A DNA stretch of 53,951 bases, taken from assembly GCA_015061615.1 (NCBI GenBank), contig SUWE01000014.1, positions 1 to 53,951 on the forward strand. Reading direction: 5' to 3'. Below are positions 1 to 8,814 of this stretch, piece by piece. The first letter of the stretch is position 1. Each line of letters starts with the position of its first letter. The notes beneath the pieces were generated by a model, which saw only the letters and a program-made list of their open reading frames with translations, had not been told where the DNA came from and did no database searches. The stretch comes from Lentisphaerota bacterium. GTDB taxonomy: Bacteria; Verrucomicrobiota; Lentisphaeria; Victivallales; Victivallaceae. The position numbers and the translations under genes were made by a program.

Positions 1-358
1 TGGCAATGTCAAGTTGACCATTCCAATGTCGTTCCGGCATTGTGCAGGCCGAAAACGGATTATTGTGCCGGATGATTCTGAAAAGTTGGTAGATCCGCTT
101 GTTTTGAATCTTGCAAGAGCATTCCGCTGGCAGGAACTCATTGACTCCGGTACATACAGTAACGCCATAGAACTGGCTCGTGCGGTTGGGAAAGATACCG
201 CCTATGTAGCCCGGACGATCAGATTAACATTACTTGCCCCGGAAATCGTTCACGCCATTTTACACGGGACTTTGAAAAAAAGCATTTCAATGGAGACATT
301 GCGGAAAAGCTGGCCCGAAAATTGGGAAGAACAAAAAGTATATTTCGGTCTTATCTGA
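1..358 (+). CDS. Recombinase-associated HTH-like protein, 5' end outside window
   Basis: The reading frame is open to the left edge of the window, so the gene is probably truncated there; an internal TTG at 14 is the only start-like codon near the edge. The visible ~118 residues include a short basic N-terminal segment followed by a helical region. That region contains ARAFRWQELIDSG and an HTH-like stretch ending in RTIRLTLLAPEIVHAIL. From memory of the family, this architecture is typical of small proteins encoded directly downstream of large serine recombinases in mobile elements. The recombinase itself would lie to the left and cannot be confirmed. A strong terminator follows directly. The product probably binds DNA; its precise role is unknown. 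Confidence 0.5.
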   Translation, partial: GNVKLTIPMSFRHCAGRKRIIVPDDSEKLVDPLVLNLARAFRWQELIDSGTYSNAIELARAVGKDTAYVARTIRLTLLAPEIVHAILHGTLKKSISMETLRKSWPENWEEQKVYFGLI

Positions 359-372
359 AAATCATTCACCTT

Positions 373-405
373 GCGGTTTGGACTCAAAATCCAGACCGCT
401 TTTTT
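373..405 (+). terminator. Rho-independent terminator
   Basis: A 10-bp stem (373-382 with 390-399, one G-U pair) encloses a short loop and is followed by six T. It ends the recombinase-associated gene. Confidence 0.75.
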
Positions 406-863
406 CTTTGCCTGAAAAGCAAAAGTCAGGTGTTGTGGATATTTTTGATTGAAGCAAACTTTTTGAGATTTTTTCAAGGTTCAAGGATGGTCATTTTAAG
501 CGTATTTATCTCAAAACCCCGACTATTGGTTTTTACGATTTTAAGCTCAAATAGTGATTTTTTGAGAATTTTTCCACAGTTTTTTATAAAGGTCTTTGTA
601 AAGGTCGGCTGGGAAATTCTCTGTTTTTTATGGCACAAAACGGAGAATTCGGCTCTATTGCACCGTGTGTTTCTGTAACTCTCTTATCTCTAAATTGTTG
701 CATAAAACAGGGTGCATAAAGGTCGCCGACCTTTACACAGCAGAGAATTTCCAGAGATTTCTATTCAAACACACGCTTTCGAGAGGCTATGTCGTTCTCT
801 ATGGAGAGAACAGCAGCGGAATGAATTTGCTGTAAACCATTGCGGTACAGGTACAAATCAATA
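406..863. repeat. Gene-free stretch with nested inverted repeats
   Basis: No convincing gene lies here. The stretch holds a perfect 8-bp dyad (718-725 with 727-734, one-base centre). It also holds three longer words that recur as reverse complements in the same order: 600-609 with 725-734, 612-623 with 741-752, and 664-672 with 767-775. This could be a structured RNA, a recombination site or a decayed element end. The neighbouring recombinase-associated gene favours a mobile-element boundary, but this is inference. Confidence 0.4.
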
Positions 864-901
864 TAAAAACAAAGAGTTCAATCATACTTGACTGAACTCT
901 T
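864..901 (-). terminator. Terminator of tRNA-Val
   Basis: A 9-bp hairpin (872-880 with 893-901) is followed on the minus strand by a T-rich run. It lies just downstream of the tRNA. Confidence 0.65.
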
Positions 902-914
902 GAGAATTTGTAAA

Positions 915-991
915 TGGTGGGCGGTACGTGACTCGAACACGTGACCTCTGCCGTGTGAAAGCAGCGCTCTAACCAACTGAGCTAACCGCCC
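915..991 (-). tRNA. tRNA-Val (anticodon CAC)
   Basis: The minus strand folds as a 77-nt cloverleaf. The 7-bp acceptor stem pairs GGGCGGT at 991-985 with 925-919. There is a standard D arm (AGCTCAGTTGGTTAGAGC), an anticodon loop TTCACAC with CAC at positions 34-36, a TTCGA T-loop and an encoded CCA (917-915). The CAC anticodon reads GUG valine codons. Confidence 0.95.
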
Positions 992-1011
992 GTAAATGGG
1001 GTAATGCTTAT

Positions 1012-1040
1012 AATATAGTACAGAGTTCAATATATGTCAA
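1012..1040 (-). promoter_or_regulatory. Promoter of tRNA-Val
   Basis: On the minus strand a perfect TTGACA (1040-1035) is separated by 17 nt from TATATT (1017-1012), about 20 nt upstream of the tRNA 5' end. Confidence 0.8.
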
Positions 1041-1062
1041 GCGCATTTCCATCATTTTCCCA

Positions 1063-1092
1063 TAAAAAAAGCCGCAGGCACAAACCTGCGGC
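1063..1092 (-). terminator. Terminator of the GspG-like pseudopilin gene
   Basis: An 8-bp GC-rich stem (GCCGCAGG with CCTGCGGC, 1071-1078 and 1085-1092) is followed on the minus strand by eight T, directly after the stop at 1112. Confidence 0.9.
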
Positions 1093-1111
1093 AGAAATTT
1101 TACGCTGAAAA

Positions 1112-1750
1112 TCAGAATGTCCAGCTGGCAACATCATCGTGGTCACGGTGATTTGATGTATCTCCGGTCTTTATGCAGTTTTCCAGATCGGCATTGCAGC
1201 CTTTGTCATCAGTACCATTAGGACCGCAAGAATACGCGGCAAAATTGCCGGGAATCGTTTTGGAAGTATCGGGAATGGCAAGCTGCTCATCACGGGTAAC
1301 TTTAATGTATACAACATAAGGATTGCCCCACGGGTCACGGTAGAGAGCAGCCGTCTGTCCGGAGTAACTTGCAGATGGATCAAACTCTTTTTTCGGGTCA
1401 AGGTAGATTTTTTTGCGCTTATTCACACTGACCGTCAATCCGGTATTTTTCGGAACGGAAAGTTCAGCGATCATAGCATCGTAAGCATCGCCGTTAACGG
1501 TGGCAATATCAGAAGCAACAGTTACACTCTTACCGCCGATTTTGTTGTCTTTACCCAAAACTTTGTGGTAATCGGCTTCCATCTGTTTCAATGCGGTGAT
1601 GATCGCGGAAATATCTCCCTGTGCCTGTGCAACGCGCCCGCGGTCACGGGACATGATGACGACAGGTGTGGTGATCGCCGCGAGGATGCCGATAATGGCG
1701 ATAACGGTCAGTACTTCGGTCAATGTGAAATTATGACGGTATTTTTTCAT
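1112..1750 (-). CDS. GspG-like type II pseudopilin
   Basis: A 212-residue pseudopilin of the general secretion/type IV pilus class. The N-terminus MKKYRHN precedes FTLTEVLTVIAIIGILAA, which acts as the prepilin-peptidase recognition helix and membrane anchor. Residue -1 is Asn rather than the usual Gly; Glu5 is present. The distal part carries DPWGNPYVVY and a GPNGTDD...SW-type tail, as in the major pseudopilin GspG. The ATG at 1750 is chosen because AAAGGAGT lies just upstream and the prepilin motif starts six residues later; a longer frame upstream lacks both. It is transcribed divergently from another pseudopilin gene. A periplasmic or envelope role is inferred; no secretion ATPase or secretin is nearby. 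Confidence 0.8.
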   Translation of the reverse strand: MKKYRHNFTLTEVLTVIAIIGILAAITTPVVIMSRDRGRVAQAQGDISAIITALKQMEADYHKVLGKDNKIGGKSVTVASDIATVNGDAYDAMIAELSVPKNTGLTVSVNKRKKIYLDPKKEFDPSASYSGQTAALYRDPWGNPYVVYIKVTRDEQLAIPDTSKTIPGNFAAYSCGPNGTDDKGCNADLENCIKTGDTSNHRDHDDVASWTF

Positions 1751-1866
1751 GATCCATACTCCTTTATTAATGGTGAAACACTGTTGTCCGGGAGTTACCA
1801 TACCCCGCAAATGTTGTTTTTTCAAACTCAAAGTTGCAAAAATGTGCAAAAAATCTGAAAATTTCC

Positions 1867-1895
1867 TTGACAATCCTCCTTTATACAGTTATTTT
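1867..1895 (+). promoter_or_regulatory. Promoter of the H-x9-DG pseudopilin gene
   Basis: TTGACA (1867-1872), 17 nt, TATTTT (1890-1895), located ~50 bp before the ATG at 1943. Confidence 0.65.
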
Positions 1896-1942
1896 ATGGA
1901 GTGTGGAAGATTGTCACCCCACTAAATAATGGAGAAAAAACT

Positions 1943-2644
1943 ATGAAACGGTATAACTTCACCCTCAACGAACTTCTGGTCGTTATCGCTATCATCGGCA
2001 TGCTTGCAGCTCTGCTTTTCCCGACCTTGAGCATTGCCAGAGAACGCGCCAAAACCACCAGCTGTGCCGGCAATCAGGGACAGGTCGCCAAAATCCTGAT
2101 CGACGCCATGAGCAGAACCAAAGATCAGCTCGCTTCCGCTGTCGAAGACAGCGGCACAGGTTCAGCTGCAAAGAAAATATGGACTACTGCCCTGTATGAC
2201 CGAAAAATCCTCAACGATCTTGATTTCGTCCGCTGTCCGGCATTTGAATACACCATCGGCAACGATGTCACAGAGGCCGCCCACCGCGCTCAGGCTTACG
2301 GTGTGGTCGTTGCTACTGACGGCAAACTCAATTTCGCTTCCAAGAAAAGCCGTACCACCTCCGGCACAAACAAGCAGGAAATTTCCCCCAATAAACTTCT
2401 CCTCGGCGGATGTGCCGCAGATAAATGGGGCGATGATGCAAAAGCGACTGCCGCACTGGTCTTTTCCGGTGATGACAAAACATACCTGACCGCTATCCAC
2501 CGCGGCGAAGTCAATGTGTTTTTCCTTGACGGCAGTGTGATGAGTATGGATAAAGATGTCCTTGCCGCCAACAGCGTCTACTATCCCAAAGCCGATAATT
2601 CCGAAGCGGTCAAACTTGAAGACGCAAATATTTTGAGCGAATAA
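1943..2644 (+). CDS. Pseudopilin-like protein with H-x9-DG motif
   Basis: 233 residues. The N-terminus MKRYN is followed by [19 protein letters not shown], a prepilin methylation/cleavage segment with Asn at -1. The rest is a globular domain ending in a His-x9-Asp-Gly motif (HRGEVNVFFLDG). That motif defines a very large family of pseudopilin-like proteins in Lentisphaerota, Planctomycetota and Verrucomicrobiota. Their function is unknown, and this copy shows no enzymatic motif. The start at 1943 has GGAG eight bases upstream. The gene is monocistronic, between its own promoter and a strong terminator, and divergent from the GspG-like gene. Confidence 0.8.
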   Translation: MKRYNFTLNELLVVIAIIGMLAALLFPTLSIARERAKTTSCAGNQGQVAKILIDAMSRTKDQLASAVEDSGTGSAAKKIWTTALYDRKILNDLDFVRCPAFEYTIGNDVTEAAHRAQAYGVVVATDGKLNFASKKSRTTSGTNKQEISPNKLLLGGCAADKWGDDAKATAALVFSGDDKTYLTAIHRGEVNVFFLDGSVMSMDKDVLAANSVYYPKADNSEAVKLEDANILSE

Positions 2645-2656
2645 AACGCTTACAGA

Positions 2657-2686
2657 ATCCGGAGCAGAAACTCCGGATTTTTTTTT
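2657..2686 (+). terminator. Terminator of the H-x9-DG pseudopilin gene
   Basis: AATCCGGAG and CTCCGGATT form a 9-bp stem with a CAGAAA loop, followed by a run of T. Confidence 0.92.
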
Positions 2687-2700
2687 GTGTTTCAAAATGC

Positions 2701-2729
2701 TTGAAAAAATAATAAAAAAGGTGTATATT
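2701..2729 (+). promoter_or_regulatory. Promoter of pyruvate:ferredoxin oxidoreductase
   Basis: TTGAAA (2701-2706), 17 nt, TATATT (2724-2729), ~60 bp before the start codon. Confidence 0.75.
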
Positions 2730-2790
2730 AAAAGAACCGCAATTTTAACCTCCTTATTTTATAAGGAACAAAATACAAAAAGGAGTTACA

Positions 2791-5700
2791 ATGGGCAAAA
2801 AGATGCAAACCATTGACGGCAATCATGCCGCGTCGTACGTCGCCTACGCGTTCAGCGAAGTGGCGGCTATCTACCCCATCACCCCGTCCTCCAACATGGC
2901 TGAATACGCTGATGCGTGGGCTGCCAAAGGACTGAAAAACATGTTCGGTGAACCCCTGCAGGTCGTTGAAATGCAGTCCGAAGCCGGTGCTGCCGGTGCC
3001 GTTCACGGTTCACTTTCAGGCGGTGCGCTGACCACCACCTACACCGCAAGTCAGGGTCTTCTGCTGATGATCCCGAATATGTACAAGATCGCCGGCGAAA
3101 TGCTCCCGACCGTCTTCCACGTTTCCGCCCGTGCGCTCGCCGCCCAGTCACTCTCCATTTTCGGTGACCACTCCGACGTTATGGCTTGCCGCGCCACCGG
3201 TTTTGCGATGACCAGTGCCGCCAGCATTCAGGAAACTCACGACCTCGCGCTGGTTGCTCACCTTTCCACTCTGGAAAGCGAGATCCCGTTTGTTGCCTTC
3301 TTCGACGGCTTCCGTACTTCTCACGAATATCAGAAAGTCGAACTGCTCGACTATGCTGATATGAAAGCTCTGGTCGATATGAAGTATGTGGAAAAATTCC
3401 GCGCCCGCGCTCTGCGTCCGGAAGCTCCCTACGCCAAGATGGCTGCCCAGAACCCCGACGTCTACTTCCAGGGTCGTGAAACCACCAACAATCAGTATGC
3501 CGCTCTGCCCGGTATCGTCCAGAAATACATGGACAAAGTCGCCGCCGTCACCGGCCGTCCGCTGCACCTCTTCGATTATGTCGGTGCCCCGGATGCTGAC
3601 AAAGTCATCGTCGCCATGGGTTCCGGCTGCGAAACCATTGAAGAAGCGATTAACTACCTGATCGCTGAAAAAGGCATGAAGATCGGTTTGGTCAAAGTCC
3701 GTCTGTACCGTCCGTTCAGCGTGGAAGCTCTCGCCGCCGCGATCCCCGCTTCCGTCAAAAAAATTGCCGTCCTCGACCGTACCAAAGAACCCGGATGTCT
3801 CGGTGAACCGCTTTACCTCGATGTCAAAGCCGCTCTTGCCGACCGCACCGATCTCACCATCATCGGCGGCCGTTACGGTCTTGCTTCAAAGGAATTTACC
3901 CCGTCAATGGTCTATGCCATCTACAAGCACCTCGACGGAAAATGCTTCCACAACTTCACCGTCGGTATTAACGACGATGTTTCCAACCTCTCTCTGGATA
4001 TCGACGAAACCATCGTCACCGAACCTGCCGGCACCACCAGCTGCTGCTTCTGGGGTCTGGGTTCTGACGGTACCGTCGGTTCCAACAAGAACTCCGTTGC
4101 CATCATCGGTGACAACACCGATAAATACGTTCAGGCTTACTTCAGCTACGACTCCAAGAAGTCCGGCGGTATCACCATCAGCCACCTGCGTTTCGGCGAC
4201 AAACCCATCACCAGTGAATATCTTATCACCGCTCCCGACTTTGTCGCCTGCCACAATCAGGCGTATATCGGTATGTATGATATGATTTCCGGTATCAAAG
4301 AAAACGGTACTTTCCTTTTCAACACTTCTGCTCCTGCGGATAAGGCATTTGCCACTCTGACCCGCGAAATGCAGGAAACCATCGTCAAAAAGAATGTCAA
4401 ATTCTATGTCGTCGATGCTCTGAAAGTCGCTCTCGAAGTCGGCAGCCCGAAATACATTTCCACGATCATGCAGACCTGCTTCTTCAAGCTCGCCGGCATC
4501 ATTCCGGAAGACAAAGCTATCGGTTACATCAAAGCCGGTATCGAAAAGAAATTCGCCAAAAAAGGTCAGGAAGTCGTCGATCAGAACAAACTCTGCGTCG
4601 ATAAAGCTCTTGACGGTCTGACCCAGGTCGCGGTCCCTGCCAGCCTCGACGGTGTTGAATTCTATGCTCCGGCAGAGAAGTACACCGCTGAAATGGGCGA
4701 ATTTGCCACCAAACTGATGAAGCCGGTCCTCGCTCAGAAGGGTGACACTGTTCCGGTTTCCGCGATGAGCTACGACGGCTCCATGCCGACCGGTACCGCC
4801 CGCTTTGAAAAACGCGGTGTTGCCCCGAAAGTTCCGCAGTGGGATCCGGCGAAATGTATCCAGTGCAACCAGTGCGTCATGGCGTGTCCGCACGCTGCCA
4901 TCCGCGCCAAACTTATCAATCCGGCGAACCTTGCTGCTGCTCCGGAATCCTTCGCCACCGTCGATGCCAAACCGCCGGTCAAGAAAGAACTCGGACTCAA
5001 ATTCCGTCTTCAGGTCTTCGTTGATGACTGCCTCGGCTGCGGCGTCTGCGTTGAAACCTGTCCGGTCAAAGACAAAGCTCTTGCGCTGGTCTCCGCCGCC
5101 GGTGAGCGCGCTGCCAATCAGCAGCAGAACGCTGAAGTCTTCATGGCTCTGCCCGATGATGAAATGGGCGGTCTGACCGAAGCGAATGTCAAAGGTCTCG
5201 GATTCAAACTGCCGTACTTTGAGTTCAACGGCGCCTGCGCCGGTTGCGGTGAAGCTCCGTATGTCAAGATGATCAGCCAGCTCTTCGGCCGCCGCATGAT
5301 CGTTGCCAACGCCACCGGATGCTCCTCAATCTACTCCGGCAGCTTCCCCAGTTTGCCCTACTGCAAAGATAAAGACGGTCGTGGTCCGGCATGGGCGAAC
5401 AGCCTCTTGAGGATAACGCCGAATACGGTTTCGGTATGCGCGTCGCTGTCGATGCCAACCGCAAACAGCTGCTTGACCTCGTCAAACGCATCCAGGAACT
5501 CGGTGTCTGCTGCGACAATATGAAAGCCGCTTTGGATTACGCCGTTGCCAACTGGACTGCCACTGACGAAGCGGCTATTGCCAACCAGAAGAAACTGGGT
5601 GAGATCCTGCCGATCGCCGTTGAGAAATCCGAAGGCGAAAAGAAAGAGATCTACGCCAAGATGCTCGAACTCAAAGATTACTTCGTCGATAAATCCGTCT

Positions 5701-6323
5701 GGATCCTCGGCGGTGACGGATGGGCTTACGACATCGGTTACAGCGGTCTGGATCACGTCGTTGCCCAGAACCGCAACGTCAACATCCTCGTGCTGGATAC
5801 TGAAGTTTACTCCAACACCGGCGGTCAGGCTTCCAAGTCCACCCCGATCGGTGCTGTCGCGCTCTTTGCCGCCAACGGTATGCGCATGACCAAGAAGAAC
5901 CTCGGTCTTATGTGCATGAGCTACGGCAACGTCTACGTCGCCAGCATTTCCATGGGTGCCAACCGCCAGCAGGCGCTGACCGCGATCCGCGAAGCTGAAG
6001 CGCACAATGGTCCGTCCATCATCATTGCCTATGCTCCCTGTATGCTCCATGGTATCAACATGGCGAAATCTCAGGTCGAGCAGAAACGTGCTGTGGATTC
6101 CGGTTACTGGCCGCTGTACCGCTACAACCCGAACCTCGACAAACCGTTCATTTGGGAAACCAAAGACGCGACCGAGGCTTATCAGGACTTCGTCCGCAGT
6201 GAAAACCGCTACAAACAGCTGCTGAAAGCTGCTCCGGCTGAGGCTGAAGCGCTCTTCGCTCAGGCTGAAAAAGATGCGGCTCACCGCATGGACTTCTTCA
6301 AGAAGATCGGTGAGATCCTCTGA
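2791..6323 (+). CDS. nifJ: Pyruvate:ferredoxin oxidoreductase, interrupted by a one-base frameshift
   Basis: Single-chain pyruvate:ferredoxin (flavodoxin) oxidoreductase, which converts pyruvate and CoA to acetyl-CoA, CO2 and reduced ferredoxin in anaerobic fermentation. The domain order is classical: N-terminal AYPITPSS-like region (here AIYPITPSS), gamma-type domain, two 4Fe-4S sites (CIQCNQCVMACPH and CLGCGVCVETCPV), then the TPP domain (GACAGCGE, NATGCSSIY, GDGWAYDIGY, NTGGQASKS). Summed length is ~1177 residues, the family norm. The first frame (from ATG 2791) carries real sequence up to GPAWANSL; the expected EDNAEYGFG continues in another frame. One base is missing around 5406-5409. 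There is no slippery heptamer, so this is a mutation or a sequence error. The ATG at 5391 is not a separate gene start. Confidence 0.93.
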
Positions 6324-6343
6324 TCTTGAGTAAGAAACTGAAC

Positions 6344-6374
6344 AACGCTCCCGGAAAATTCCGGGGGCGTTTTC
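6344..6374 (+). terminator. Terminator of pyruvate:ferredoxin oxidoreductase
   Basis: A ~13-bp stem (6344-6356 with 6359-6371, one mismatch/wobble) precedes a T run. Confidence 0.85.
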
Positions 6375-6398
6375 TTTGAAGAAAAGGAACATCAAATC

Positions 6399-7031
6399 AT
6401 GTCAAAAATCATTCTTTTTCAGGGTGACTCAATCACCGATACCGGACGCAGCCGCGATCCGGAAGTCGCACCGAATACCGGTTTGGGTATCGGCTATGCG
6501 CTGATGACCGCCGCCGGATTGCTTGCCGCTGAGCCGGAGAAGGATTGGAAGGTTTACAACCGCGGAATTTCCGGAAACCGCGTGGTCGATCTCTATGCCC
6601 GTTGGAAAATAGATGCCCTCAATATCAAACCTGATATTCTGAGTATCCTGATCGGTGTCAATGACACATGGCACGAAAAAGCGCAGTCAAACGGTGTGGA
6701 AGTTCCCCGTTATGACAAATTCTACCGGATGCTGCTGGATTGGACACGCGAAGAACTGCCGGAAACAAAACTTGTTCTGATCGAACCGTTTGTGCTGGTC
6801 ACCGGTGCTGTCAGCGAAGATTGGGTCGATGAGATCAATGCTCGCAGAGAGGTTGTGAAAAAAATTGCGGAAGATTACAACACGATTTTTATTCCTGCTC
6901 AGAGCATTTTTGATGAAGCTGTGAAAAAAGCTCCCGCAGAGTACTGGCTGGCTGACGGAGTCCATCCGACTGCCGCCGGACACAAACTGCTGACCGACGC
7001 GTGGATCAAAGCCACCGAAGGTATCCGCTGA
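6399..7031 (+). CDS. Cytoplasmic SGNH/GDSL hydrolase
   Basis: A 210-residue SGNH-fold esterase. It has block I FQGDSITDTG (nucleophile Ser in GDS), block II with the oxyanion Gly (RGISGNR), block III GVNDTW (Asn) and block V DGVHPT (catalytic Asp and His). There is no signal peptide, so it probably acts on an internalised substrate, for example deacetylating sugars or glycosides. AAGGA lies ~8 nt before the ATG. It is a short monocistron between two terminators. The exact substrate cannot be read from the sequence; related proteins are annotated as acetylxylan esterase-like or lysophospholipase L1-like. Confidence 0.88.
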   Translation: MSKIILFQGDSITDTGRSRDPEVAPNTGLGIGYALMTAAGLLAAEPEKDWKVYNRGISGNRVVDLYARWKIDALNIKPDILSILIGVNDTWHEKAQSNGVEVPRYDKFYRMLLDWTREELPETKLVLIEPFVLVTGAVSEDWVDEINARREVVKKIAEDYNTIFIPAQSIFDEAVKKAPAEYWLADGVHPTAAGHKLLTDAWIKATEGIR

Positions 7032-7046
7032 TATCAGCGTAAAGCA

Positions 7047-7079
7047 AAGAGCTGTTGCAAAAGTGACAGCTCTTTTTTT
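7047..7079 (+). terminator. Terminator of the first SGNH hydrolase gene
   Basis: AAGAGCTGT pairs with ACAGCTCTT (7047-7055, 7066-7074) followed by seven T. Confidence 0.9.
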
Positions 7080-7097
7080 ATCCGTCAGGTGGAATAT

Positions 7098-7125
7098 TTG
7101 CAAAAAACTGTTTTTGTGCTATATT
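7098..7125 (+). promoter_or_regulatory. Extended -10 promoter of the secreted SGNH hydrolase
   Basis: TTGCAA (7098-7103), 16 nt, TATATT (7120-7125), preceded by TGTGC. The word TGTGCTATATT is identical to the 3' end of the CRISPR repeats in this window. Confidence 0.7.
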
Positions 7126-7154
7126 AAAACTATCCAAATATGAAGGAGTGAAAA

Positions 7155-7814
7155 ATGAAAAAAATCTTTATCTCACTGTTTGCGCTTTGCTGCGCATTCG
7201 TTTGTGCCGCTGAAGAAAGAGTTTCGATTCTCGGTGACAGCTACTCGACTTTCAAAGGATGGATTCCGCAGGGCAATGCCATCTATTATCCCACCAGCCG
7301 CACCGATGTGAGACGTGCTGAAGAGTGCTGGTGGCATCTTGTTACCACTGCCATCGGCGGCAAACTTGAGAAAAATGAATCTTGGAGCGGTTCCACGATT
7401 TGTTATACCGGATATAAAGGAGCCAATGCCAGCAAATCCAGCTTTGTCACCCGCATCAACCGTCTGGGCAACCCGACATTGATTCTTATTTGCGGAGCTA
7501 CCAACGACAGCTGGGCAGGTTCCCCCATCGGTGAATACAAATGGGATAACTGGGAAGAAAAAGACCTTTTCTCTTTCCGTCCGGCAATGGCAAAAATGCT
7601 TTCCGATGCAAAGAAACTTTATCCCAATGCCCGCGTATTTTTTATTCTCAACAGTCAGTTGAAACCGGCGATCAACGAGTCCGTACACAAAATCTGTGAA
7701 TATTACAAAGTACCCTGTATCGATCTTGTGAATATCGACAAACAGAGCGGTCACCCTTCGGTAAAAGGGATGAAAGCCTTTGCCGATCAGGTTGTTGAAG
7801 CGATCCGCAAGTAA
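7155..7814 (+). CDS. Secreted SGNH/GDSL hydrolase
   Basis: 219 residues with a signal peptide (KK, a hydrophobic core, cleavage near CAA|EE). It is followed by SGNH blocks: ILGDSYSTFKG (nucleophile Ser), WSGSTICYTG, GATNDSW (Asn) and SGHPSVKGM (His near the C-terminus). The predicted product is a periplasmic or exported esterase, possibly a carbohydrate deacetylase; the substrate is unknown. The start has AAGGAG nearby, and the promoter carries an extended -10. It follows the cytoplasmic SGNH gene but has its own promoter, so the pair may work at two steps on the same substrate (inference). The long hairpin downstream probably terminates it. Confidence 0.87.
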   Translation: MKKIFISLFALCCAFVCAAEERVSILGDSYSTFKGWIPQGNAIYYPTSRTDVRRAEECWWHLVTTAIGGKLEKNESWSGSTICYTGYKGANASKSSFVTRINRLGNPTLILICGATNDSWAGSPIGEYKWDNWEEKDLFSFRPAMAKMLSDAKKLYPNARVFFILNSQLKPAINESVHKICEYYKVPCIDLVNIDKQSGHPSVKGMKAFADQVVEAIRK

Positions 7815-7827
7815 TTGTATTTTTTTT

Positions 7828-7946
7828 GGGGCTGAGCGCAAAAACTTTGTTTGCAGGGGTGCAGGGGGCGTCCGTCTTCGTTACACTACGCCGTGACAAG
7901 TCGTTAGCACCCCTGCAAAAAAAACACAGGTTTTGCGCTCAGCCCC
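7828..7946 (+). repeat. 119-nt near-continuous hairpin element
   Basis: Nested inverted repeats: a 16-bp outer arm (7828-7843 with 7931-7946), a 13-bp inner arm (7850-7862 with 7907-7919) and an apical 5-bp stem (7867-7871 with 7888-7892). The right side ends in a T run, so it can act as a terminator for the upstream hydrolase. The stop codon of the minus-strand GTPase gene lies inside the right arm. The size and symmetry also fit a REP/MITE-like dispersed element. Confidence 0.6.
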
Positions 7947-8694
7947 TATTTTTTTGTATATGCTCCCGCAGTATTTGTGCCATGCCACTGTCAATAGGAA
8001 CACCGCGTATACCGGATAGTTTGCATAGCAGGGCAGGGGATAGTTCTGTTTTTCCGGATAGTTGTCTGATACAGCAAACGGAGTCATCGTCTTCGTAACT
8101 TTGCCACATATCCAGTTTATTGCGGAAATATTTTTCCCACCGGGTGTTGAAGCGGCATAAATCATTTCCGTTCAAGTTCATTGTTGCGGAACATATTTGC
8201 TGTGTCAAAGCGGCAAGGCGTTTCAATCCGGTTCCGTTTTCAGCGGAAACGATAACGATTTCCCCGCAGTCAAGATATTTCAGCAGGGTATCCATCAGGG
8301 AGACTCTTTCTTCATTGTTCATCAGATCGAATTTTGTTATTACCAGTAAAAGTTTTCCGCTTAATTTTTTCAATATTTTCAGATCAAGTTCTCTGATTTG
8401 TGCGCCGGAACCGTCGAGGCAGTACCATGTACAGTTTGCGCCGGAGTTTATTTCTGCAGCAGTACAAGAATTATATTCAATAAAATTTGCCGGCGGCAGA
8501 TATCCGGAGTCCGGAGCAAATGCCCGGATAAGCGCAGTTTTGCCGCTGCTGAAATTTCCGGTGACAAGAATATCCGGATTCAGAGAGCTGCCGGACGTTT
8601 TTTCAGAGATCACATTTTTTACTTCATCGCACCGGCATAACCGGTCAGCAACAGCAGCAGCGCCGCAGTTTTTTTGCATATAAACCAGTTCCAT
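7939..8694 (-). CDS. Small P-loop GTPase of unknown pathway
   Basis: 251 residues. The G motifs are in order: G1 GNFSSGKTA, G3-like CLDGSG, G4 TKFD and G5 SAENGTGL, so this is a TRAFAC-type GTP-binding protein. The C-terminal ~70 residues match nothing I recognise. There are no membrane segments. The start at 8694 is chosen because AGGAGG lies 10 nt upstream; an upstream in-frame ATG at 8772 would precede this ribosome site. It is divergent from a WYL regulator, with an ATGACAT-ATC-ATGTCAT dyad between them. Its 3' end runs into the hairpin element. The cellular role is unknown. Confidence 0.65.
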   Translation of the reverse strand: MELVYMQKNCGAAAVADRLCRCDEVKNVISEKTSGSSLNPDILVTGNFSSGKTALIRAFAPDSGYLPPANFIEYNSCTAAEINSGANCTWYCLDGSGAQIRELDLKILKKLSGKLLLVITKFDLMNNEERVSLMDTLLKYLDCGEIVIVSAENGTGLKRLAALTQQICSATMNLNGNDLCRFNTRWEKYFRNKLDMWQSYEDDDSVCCIRQLSGKTELSPALLCKLSGIRGVPIDSGMAQILREHIQKNRG

Positions 8695-8760
8695 AGCATA
8701 GATACCTCCTTTTTTCAGATACAGTTGATCATTTCCTGAGTATAATATATGCCGCAGTGC

Positions 8761-8777
8761 ATGACATATCATGTCAT
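8761..8777. promoter_or_regulatory. Candidate operator between GTPase and WYL genes
   Basis: A perfect 7-3-7 dyad, ATGACAT-ATC-ATGTCAT, in the divergent intergenic region. It lies near the -35 zone of the minus-strand GTPase promoter (TATATT reading leftward near 8745). A binding site for the adjacent WYL regulator is the simplest reading. Confidence 0.5.
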
Positions 8778-8814
8778 GGTGAAAAGTATGCGCGTAAATT
8801 TTGATATTTTCAAC

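Noticed and set aside
3904..4893. Long minus-strand frame inside nifJ
   Set aside because: Antisense shadow caused by biased codon use; no family match and no start signals.
5400..5412. Programmed -1 frameshift in nifJ
   Set aside because: No slippery heptamer of the X-XXY-YYZ type and no downstream stimulatory hairpin; the family is not known to use recoding.
5391..6323. Separate gene starting at ATG 5391
   Set aside because: The protein is the missing C-terminal third of pyruvate:ferredoxin oxidoreductase; the ATG is accidental in GGCATGGGCG.
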